Assembly: GCA_021796315.1 (NCBI GenBank)
Contig: JAJYOH010000159.1
Coordinates: 1-10,726, forward strand
Length of the DNA stretch: 10,726 nt
Direction of reading: 5' to 3'
DNA from: Chloroflexota bacterium
Lineage (GTDB): Bacteria; Chloroflexota; Anaerolineae; Anaerolineales; Villigracilaceae
Shown piece by piece: positions 6,867 to 10,726 of the stretch (position 1 is its first letter; each line of letters begins with the position of its first letter). The notes under the pieces were generated by a model. That model saw only the letters and a list, made by a program, of their open reading frames with translations. It was not told the origin of the DNA and did no database searches. The translations under genes and the position numbers were made by a program.

Positions 6867-7280
6867 ATGACCATCCAGCTTGAATTCACACCAGAACTTC
6901 TCGAAGAAATTCGCTACCAGCGTTACAACCATCTTGCGGTTTTGGTGCAACGGCGGATGGAAGCGATGTTGTTGAAGGCAGCCGGTTTGCCACATGCTCA
7001 GATTGCCGAAATCGTTGGTGTCACAGAAAACACCCTCCGGAATTATTTTGAACTGTATCAACAAGGCGGCCTCGAGAAGCTAAAGGAGATACATTATTAT
7101 CAGCCAGAGAGCGAATTGAAGGAGCATATTGTATCGTTGGAAGGCCATTTTCGAGATCATCCGCCAGCCACGATCAAGCAAGCGCAACATGAAGTGGAAG
7201 TCATTACCGGTGTGAAGCGTAGCGAGACTCAGGTGCGCGAATTCCTGAAAAAAAACTCCATTTGCGTTGCCGCAGAGTAG
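6867..7280 (+). CDS. IS630 transposase orfA (DNA-binding half)
   Basis: This N-terminal half of a DDE transposase (137 aa if terminated in frame) binds the IS ends. It contains a helix-turn-helix, LLKAAGLPHAQIAEIVGVTE followed by NTLRNYFELYQQGGLEKL, and a second winged-helix segment with HPPATIKQAQHEVEV and SETQVREFLKK. I chose ATG 6867 because related transposases start at the equivalent of MTIQLEFTPE. GGAGG (6861-6865) is unusually close, 1 nt away. The upstream TTG at 6834 is less likely. After FLKK the frame reads only NSICVAAE before TAG. The expected continuation (LHLRCRRVGMVPAK) is in the -1 frame after a run of eight A. OrfA alone may regulate transposition, as in other two-frame IS elements. 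Confidence 0.8.
   Translation: MTIQLEFTPELLEEIRYQRYNHLAVLVQRRMEAMLLKAAGLPHAQIAEIVGVTENTLRNYFELYQQGGLEKLKEIHYYQPESELKEHIVSLEGHFRDHPPATIKQAQHEVEVITGVKRSETQVREFLKKNSICVAAE
7248..7256 (+). promoter_or_regulatory. Probable programmed -1 frameshift site (A8C)
   Basis: Eight A residues and a C read AAA AAA AAC in the orfA frame. The heptamer A-AAA-AAC (7250-7256) fits the X-XXY-YYZ rule for -1 slippage. Slipping here continues at CTC (7256) into the orfB frame and restores the expected conserved sequence FLKK-x-LHLRCRRVGMVPAK. No downstream pseudoknot was demonstrated. Confidence 0.65.
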
Positions 7281-7891
7281 GCATGGTGCCTGCCAAAGCC
7301 AATCCACAAGCCCAGAAAGAGTTTTTGGAAGAAGTGATTCAGCCTCGCTTAGAGGAAGCGCAAGCAGGCCAGCGAGCCGTTTTCTTTGTGGACGCCGCAC
7401 ATTTTGTATTAGCGCCATTTCTTGGCTTTCTTTGGTCAGTCGTGCGAGTGTTTATTCAAGCGCCAGCGGGTCGTCAGCGTTTCAATGTTCTGGGAGCGCT
7501 CCATGCCATCACGCACGAGTTGATTACCGTTACCAACGATGCCTACATCACCGCTGAAAGTGTGTGTGCTTTGTTGGAAAAGATTGCCGCGTTGTATGCT
7601 GGAATACCGATCTCCATTTTTCTGGATAATGCACGCTACCAGCACTGCGCCTTGGTGATCGAAAAGGCCAAAAGCCTGAATATCGAATTGTGTTTTCTGC
7701 CGCCCTACTCCCCTAATCTCAACCTGATCGAAGAACGCCCAACAGAATACGACTGGAAAACGCCGCACTTACAATCAGATTCAAATAACACATCCCGGTC
7801 ATCCCCTGGCCGGGCAAATCGTCGAAGTTTTTCGATCCTATCGAAAGAACGAAGCAGACACCAATTGGGATATTCAGCTCCCAGACGGTAG
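7256..7891 (+). pseudogene. IS630 transposase orfB, catalytic half, cut at the DDE glutamate
   Basis: This is the catalytic RNase H-like part of the transposase, read by -1 frameshift from orfA. The first aspartate is in RAVFFVDAAHFV (codon 7391) and the second in ISIFLDNARYQH. The third motif SPNLNLIE reaches the glutamate codon at 7730. Native sequence stops at 7731: the next residues (ERPTEYDW and onward to TAG at 7889-7891) have no family resemblance and come from the inserted element. The missing C-terminus, starting RLWRYVRKE, is found 2.7 kb downstream at 10413-10611. Joined, the fusion would be about 354 aa from ATG 6867. As it stands the protein ends in about 52 foreign residues and should be inactive unless the element excises. 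Confidence 0.85.
7728..7731. other. Left attachment junction (attL core TCGA)
   Basis: Transposase sequence CTGATCGA changes here to element sequence AGAACGCC. The shared tetranucleotide TCGA recurs at the right junction (10409-10412), so the crossover lies within these 4 bp, as expected for a serine recombinase with a 2-bp staggered cut. The junction falls in the codon of the catalytic glutamate (GA of GAG). Confidence 0.8.
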
Positions 7892-8174
7892 TCGCGCTTT
7901 CATCCCCGAAAGCTGGACAAAAATCATAAACAGCGGGGCCACAGCCGAGTCGAACCCTGAATTGCAGGAGCCAGGCGAACTGGATGCCTGCGCTTTGCTG
8001 AATCTGGCTAAGATCATCACTGAACTTCAAGCACGAAATAGCCAGAAAGGAGCAGCGTGTGATCAATTATCCTGCGTGGGACCAATTCCCGCTGGAAAAT
8101 CGGCGGCTTTTGATTCTGTGGCTGGTGGAAGCCAGCCTGAAATTCTTGTCCACTTATCCGGAGGGTCAAAATGA
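7732..8174 (+). CDS. DUF5372-like protein, lacking its start codon when integrated
   Basis: The frame is open from the element's left end through RRTYNQIQITHPGHPLAGQ, a segment with WDIQLPDGSRAFIPESWT and LDACALLNLAKIITELQARN, to the TGA at 8172-8174, which overlaps the recombinase ATG. The HP-x-HPL-x-G and LPDG...SWT pattern recalls, from memory, DUF5372-type proteins encoded next to large serine recombinases. No ATG, GTG or TTG with a ribosome site lies between 7728 and the conserved block. Joining the right end (ATG at 10397) to the left end through TCGA gives MKSLS-KNAQQ in frame and a 152-aa product. From about 8060 the frame overlaps the next small gene, so the natural end may be earlier. 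Function is unknown; an accessory recombination role is inferred. Confidence 0.6.
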
Positions 8175-8268
8175 ACCACCATCCCAAAATTCTTCCAGTC
8201 CATCTCCAGAGAAAAGCCTATGTCTACGTCCGGCAGTCGACCCTGCAACAAGTGCTCCACAACAGTGA
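8059..8268 (+). CDS. Small accessory ORF of the recombinase element
   Basis: A GTG start at 8059 is preceded by AAGGAG (8047-8052) with a 6-nt spacer, a strong ribosome site. It reads INYPAWDQFPLENRRLLILW and then LVEASLKFL, an amphipathic helical segment like the small WxxLPxxxRxxVxxLLA proteins often encoded between DUF5372-like genes and recombinases (from memory). The 69-aa frame overlaps the DUF5372-like frame by 116 nt and runs 98 nt into the recombinase gene. Its Pro/Ser-rich tail (PPSQNSSSPSPEK) may only be the shadow of the recombinase start. It is probably a partner or directionality factor of the recombinase, but this is inference. Confidence 0.5.
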   Translation: MINYPAWDQFPLENRRLLILWLVEASLKFLSTYPEGQNEPPSQNSSSPSPEKSLCLRPAVDPATSAPQQ

Positions 8269-10348
8269 GAGCACCGAACGGCAATATGCGCTGGCGGATC
8301 GGGCCTGCCAATTAGGTTGGGATCCTAAGCAAGTCATCACCATTGATGAGGATCAGGGCCAGTCCGCGGCTAGTGCGGCCAAGCGAGCAGGCTTCCAGCA
8401 GCTGATCAGCGCCATCAGCCTAGATCAAGTCGGGATTGTGCTGGCCTTAGAAGTATCCCGCTTGGCGCGCAGCTGCAGTGACTGGTATCGGGTTTTGGAG
8501 GTGGCAGCCTTGTCCGGTACCTTGATCGGGGATGAGGCTGGCATCTACGATCCGCGGGATTATAATGACCGGCTTTTGTTAGGACTGAAAGGTACACTTT
8601 CAGAAGCGGAGCTGTATACCTTGAAAACCCGTCTGCAGGGAGGACGCTTGAATAAGGCGCACAAAGGGGAATTGGCTCAGATGCTGCCCGTGGGGTTCAT
8701 CCGGACTCCCGATCATCGCGTCCAGTTGGATCCCCATGAGGATGTGCAGGCTACCCTGAGGATGATTTTCGAACAATTCGATCGGTTGGGAACCGCCAAC
8801 GCCGTGTTGCGCTACTTTCGGGATCAAGACCTGCTCATGCCGCGCTTGATCACGCAGGGGGAGGAGTTGGGCCAGATCGTCTGGCAGCGGGCCAGTTATC
8901 CAGCTATTCATTTGGTTTTGAGCAATCCCGCCTACGCCGGTACATTTGCATATGGCCGCCGAAAGCAGGCTGCCAAACGAGTGGTCGGCGAGCTGCCCAA
9001 GCGAACCCGTCTGCCGCCGGAAGAATGGGAAGTATTGGTCCCGAATGTGTATCCCGCCTACATAACCTGGGAGCAGTATCTGGCCAATCGTGAGCGTCTG
9101 CTCAAAAACCTGGGCTATTTTGGCCAAACCTCCAGCGTGCCTCGCCAGGGGGATGCTTTGCTGCAGGGAAGGGTCTTCTGTGCACGCTGTGGGCGACGGA
9201 TGGTGGTGTACTACACCAACACCGGGCCGTACTATCGCTGTGATCACCTCAAGAAGCGCTACGGAGACCCCATTTGCCAGAGCTTTAAGGCCTCCCCCGT
9301 GGATCAGGCTGTGGTGAATGCCTTTTTGCAAGTGATCGAACCTGCGCACATCGAGGCGACCCTGGCGGCCCTGGATCAACTGGAACGACAGCGTCGGGCC
9401 AGGGATCGGCTTTGGCAGCAGCGCATTGAACGCACTCAGTTTGAAGCCGAGCGGATACACCGCCAATACAACCAAGTGGAACCGGAGAACCGCCTGGTGG
9501 CGCGCCAGTTGGAAACGCAATGGAATACCGCTTTGCAATGTGTGGAAGAGTTGCAGCATGCCTATACTCAGGCTCAACCCCGGCAATTGGCGCCGCTATC
9601 GCCAACGGACCGAACACGGGTAGAGGCTTTGGTGCAAGAGGTTCCGCAGGTTTGGACCGCCGCCACTACCCTGCCCGCTGATCGCAAGCGCATGTTGCAA
9701 TGCTTGATCCGGGATATCCGCTTGGATTCCTTCTCCCAACCCGGCCAGACTCAAATTCAGATCCATTGGCAGACCAGCACTCTGACTCTTCTGACTGTTC
9801 ATCGTCCCACTGCGGCTGACGGACATCGCCTCCAGACCTCGATCGTGGAGACCATCCGCACTCTGGCTCAACAACATTCCGATGACCGCATTGCCGAACT
9901 CCTCAATCAACAGGGACTGAAAACTTCCCAAGGAATGGAATGGTCCTACCGGCGAGTGATGGGTACTCGCCAACGTTTCCACATTCCAACCGCCTGCCCC
10001 ATTGTGCCGCACAGCGACCAGCCGCGCGGCGACGGCCTAATGTCCGTACAGGCGGTTGCCCAATGTCTCCATACCACTCATAACACCATTGTGCTTTGGG
10101 CTCACAAGGGGATCTTGCATAACGAGCACAAAGCTGGTATTAATCCCATCTGGTTACGACTGACGCCGGAAGACATCGCCCGCCTCAACTTGACAGAGAT
10201 CCCCGCCGGCAGTTTATCGATCCGTCTGGCTTGCAGACAACTGCAGATCTGTAAGGCTCAATTCTGGGAACAGGTTCGGCTTGGACAATATACGGTGTGC
10301 CGTGTCCGGGAAGGACAACATTGGGAATTTCGTGTTAATCTCACTTGA
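8171..10348 (+). CDS. Large serine recombinase (site-specific integrase)
   Basis: The 725-aa enzyme cuts and rejoins attachment sites through a phosphoserine link. The resolvase domain (about 14-160) has YVYVRQST with nucleophile S23 and R21, then EVSRLARS (R97, R100). The Recombinase domain (about 170-310) has LPVGFIRTPDHRVQLDPHE and LVLSNPAYAGTFAYGRRKQ. The zinc ribbon (331-371) has C337-x2-C340, C357 and C369, and a coiled-coil region rich in Arg/Glu/Gln follows (about 400-465). About 165 further residues include IAELLNQQGLKTSQGMEW, a MerR-like helix-turn-helix around MSVQAVAQCLHTTHNTIVLW, and a last helix-rich block. The ATG overlaps the upstream TGA and follows GGAGGG (8159-8164) by 6 nt. 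The gene appears intact, and it is the obvious agent for moving the 7732-10412 element. Confidence 0.95.
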   Translation: MNHHPKILPVHLQRKAYVYVRQSTLQQVLHNSESTERQYALADRACQLGWDPKQVITIDEDQGQSAASAAKRAGFQQLISAISLDQVGIVLALEVSRLARSCSDWYRVLEVAALSGTLIGDEAGIYDPRDYNDRLLLGLKGTLSEAELYTLKTRLQGGRLNKAHKGELAQMLPVGFIRTPDHRVQLDPHEDVQATLRMIFEQFDRLGTANAVLRYFRDQDLLMPRLITQGEELGQIVWQRASYPAIHLVLSNPAYAGTFAYGRRKQAAKRVVGELPKRTRLPPEEWEVLVPNVYPAYITWEQYLANRERLLKNLGYFGQTSSVPRQGDALLQGRVFCARCGRRMVVYYTNTGPYYRCDHLKKRYGDPICQSFKASPVDQAVVNAFLQVIEPAHIEATLAALDQLERQRRARDRLWQQRIERTQFEAERIHRQYNQVEPENRLVARQLETQWNTALQCVEELQHAYTQAQPRQLAPLSPTDRTRVEALVQEVPQVWTAATTLPADRKRMLQCLIRDIRLDSFSQPGQTQIQIHWQTSTLTLLTVHRPTAADGHRLQTSIVETIRTLAQQHSDDRIAELLNQQGLKTSQGMEWSYRRVMGTRQRFHIPTACPIVPHSDQPRGDGLMSVQAVAQCLHTTHNTIVLWAHKGILHNEHKAGINPIWLRLTPEDIARLNLTEIPAGSLSIRLACRQLQICKAQFWEQVRLGQYTVCRVREGQHWEFRVNLT

Positions 10349-10399
10349 TGAAGTATTCGTGAATCATTGTATCTCCCTACCTATTCGAGGTGCATTATG
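10345..10399 (+). promoter_or_regulatory. Outward promoter-like sequence, ribosome site and ATG at the element's right end
   Basis: TTGATG (10345-10350) and TTGTAT (10367-10372) are 16 bp apart and could form a weak promoter. GAGGTG (10387-10392) sits 4 nt before ATG 10397, which reads MKSLS up to the junction. In the integrated state this reads into the IS630 remnant and stops after 31 codons (TGA at 10490-10492). In a circle it reads into the DUF5372-like gene. The promoter call is weak; the ribosome site and ATG are clear. Confidence 0.5.
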
Positions 10400-10408
10400 A
10401 AGAGCCTT

Positions 10409-10412
10409 TCGA
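10409..10412. other. Right attachment junction (attR core TCGA)
   Basis: Element sequence GAGCCTTTCGA meets transposase sequence GCGGCTCTGG here. The TCGA matches the left junction. The deduced empty site is CTGATCGAGCGGCTCTGG and the deduced circle junction is GCCTTTCGAAGAACGCC. TCGA is self-complementary, so the exact central dinucleotide cannot be fixed. Confidence 0.8.
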
Positions 10413-10611
10413 GCGGCTCTGGCGCTATGTGCGCAAAGAATGTTTGTATTCCAAATACTATGCCAAGTTTGATAGATTCAAGCAAGCTCTGACGGATTGT
10501 ATCCAGAATGCTCATGCGAACCATCGACCTGAACTGGAAACCCTCTTAGCCTGGAACTTTCAGTCATTCGAAAAAGTTAAAATCTCAACCGTTGAGAGTA
10601 TATCATCGTAA
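10411..10611 (+). pseudogene. C-terminal fragment of the interrupted IS630 transposase
   Basis: From the GAG codon at 10411 the frame reads ERLWRYVRKECLYSKYYAKF, then DRFKQALTDCIQ and LLAWNFQSFEKV, ending at TAA 10609-10611. This is the normal end of IS630 transposases after the LIE motif, and it completes the gene broken at 7731. In the integrated state the frame extends back to GTG 10390 within the element (MHYEEPF-), so a 73-aa orphan could be made from GTG. The last codons run 3 codons past the inferred IS end at 10600, which is common in compact IS elements. Confidence 0.85.
10583..10597. repeat. 7-bp palindrome inside the IS630 right end
   Basis: TCTCAAC (10583-10589) and GTTGAGA (10591-10597) are perfect reverse complements around one base. 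It overlaps the proposed right terminal repeat, has no counterpart at the left end, and may be a transposase-binding or hairpin feature. Confidence 0.4.
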
Positions 10612-10726
10612 GTATGCGGTACGGATCCTGAGGCATGGTTATTTGCATCGGAAGAGCAAGCCGAAGGGCCGCACGGCGATTTACCGCGGGGAAGTCGTGG
10701 TGGCACTGGAAGAATTTTGGGATGGT
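10604..10726 (+). pseudogene. 5'-truncated transposase fragment, running off the window
   Basis: Immediately right of the IS630 end, the frame of 10604 reads HRKYAVRILRHGYLHRKSKP, then KGRTAIYRGEVVVALEEFWDG to the window edge with no stop. The HRKYAxRIL...GR-x-x-x-Y-x-x-E-V-x-x-AL-x-x-x-W pattern resembles the N-terminal region of integrase-core transposases (ISNCY/IS481-like) in which (S/H)RKYAIRLL follows an initial helical segment. Residues before HRK are missing: upstream DNA is IS630 sequence and the left flank of the IS does not supply them. The family call is from memory and moderate, and the rest of the gene lies outside the window. Confidence 0.55.

Larger units (their letters stand above)
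7732..10412 (+). mobile_element. 2,681-bp serine-recombinase element nested in the IS630 transposase gene
   Basis: Everything between the two TCGA copies interrupts the transposase, and its removal joins LIE to RLWRYVRKE in frame. The element carries three same-strand, tightly overlapping genes: a DUF5372-like ORF, a small ORF starting at GTG 8059, and a 725-aa large serine recombinase. There are no cargo genes. No terminal inverted repeats or larger target duplications are apparent, which fits site-specific integration and not DDE transposition. The right 64 bp (10349-10412) carry an outward-facing promoter-like sequence, a ribosome site and an ATG that would complete the first gene when the ends are joined. 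Confidence 0.85.
6800..10600 (+). mobile_element. IS630-family insertion sequence, interrupted by a nested element
   Basis: The element is bounded by TA dinucleotides at 6798-6799 and 10601-10602, the target duplication expected for the IS630/Tc1 group. The left end TACTGAAAGCGG and the right end (complement TACTCTCAACGG) match at 8 of 12 positions, an imperfect terminal repeat. Subterminal TTTTAAAGTTT and TTTTAACTTTT are also similar. Without the nested 2,681-bp element (7732-10412) the IS would be 1,120 bp with one transposase, a normal size for the family. The boundaries are inferred from symmetry and have not been checked against other copies. Confidence 0.75.

Noticed and set aside
7256..7891. 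Treating orfB through to 7891 as a complete transposase
   Set aside because: Residues after the glutamate at 7730 are not transposase-like. The true C-terminus is at 10413-10611, so the tail is read from inserted DNA.
8600..9586. 328-codon ORF on the minus strand
   Set aside because: It is fully antisense to the intact serine recombinase, has no recognisable domain, and is explained by the codon bias of the plus-strand gene.
7732..10412. Inner element as a DDE transposon with inverted repeats or a longer target duplication
   Set aside because: The two ends share no inverted repeat and only 4 bp of identity at the junctions, which fits serine-recombinase integration.
10390..10611. Independent 73-aa gene starting at GTG 10390
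   Set aside because: From 10411 it is the missing C-terminus of the IS630 transposase. The first seven codons are element-end sequence joined by chance in frame.
1..10726. CRISPR array, tRNA, rRNA or riboswitch
   Set aside because: No regularly spaced repeats, cloverleaf sequence, rRNA-like stretches or recognisable aptamer cores were seen by eye on either strand.

Overview
The window reads as an ordinary chromosomal stretch of an environmental bacterium that has been broken up on its right side by nested mobile DNA. Base composition is near 50% GC. The style of several proteins (Acg-type nitroreductase, DUF4188, HD-GYP with a PstS-like lipoprotein, DDE transposases of this kind) suggests Chloroflexota, perhaps Anaerolineae. 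That assignment is from memory of the families and is not proven here. No rRNA, tRNA or CRISPR array was seen.

Positions 1-3171 hold a compact redox/stress operon. A perfect 17-bp inverted repeat (1-38) lies directly in front of a TetR-family repressor (53-742). It is followed 3 nt later by a tandem flavodoxin-fold NAD(P)H:FMN oxidoreductase (746-2053), and then, with a 4-nt ATGA overlap, by an Acg-type nitroreductase with a Tat-like N-terminus (2050-3171). A DUF4188 protein (from 3266) follows; its reading frame runs implausibly far, into the next gene.

Positions 3844-6444 hold a signalling pair: a membrane HD-GYP cyclic-di-GMP phosphodiesterase (3879-5540), preceded by a possible 12-codon coupled leader, and a PstS-like phosphate-binding lipoprotein (5602-6444). 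A textbook sigma70 promoter at 6558-6586 then drives what looks like a leaderless GntR DNA-binding domain (6593-6805), which ends exactly where an insertion sequence begins.

Positions 6800-10600 are an IS630-family element flanked by TA dinucleotides. Its transposase is made as orfA/orfB joined by a -1 frameshift on an A-run (about 7248-7256). The transposase gene is itself interrupted: a 2,681-bp element (7732-10412) sits inside the codon of the catalytic glutamate of the DDE triad. Removing it between two TCGA tetranucleotides rejoins an in-frame transposase of about 354 aa inside an IS of 1,120 bp. The inner element carries a DUF5372-like gene, a small overlapping gene and a 725-aa large serine recombinase with a zinc ribbon.

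The most notable feature is at the ends of the inner element. Its first gene has no start codon in the integrated state. The right end of the element carries an outward-facing Shine-Dalgarno, an ATG and four further codons. When the two ends are joined, as in an excised circle, they fuse in frame and give a complete 152-aa gene. The attachment site therefore lies inside the first gene, so that gene should be intact only in the circle. To the right of the IS (10601-10726) lies the 5'-truncated start of another transposase. It does not form a continuous gene with the GntR fragment on the left, which suggests IS-mediated rearrangement or deletion.
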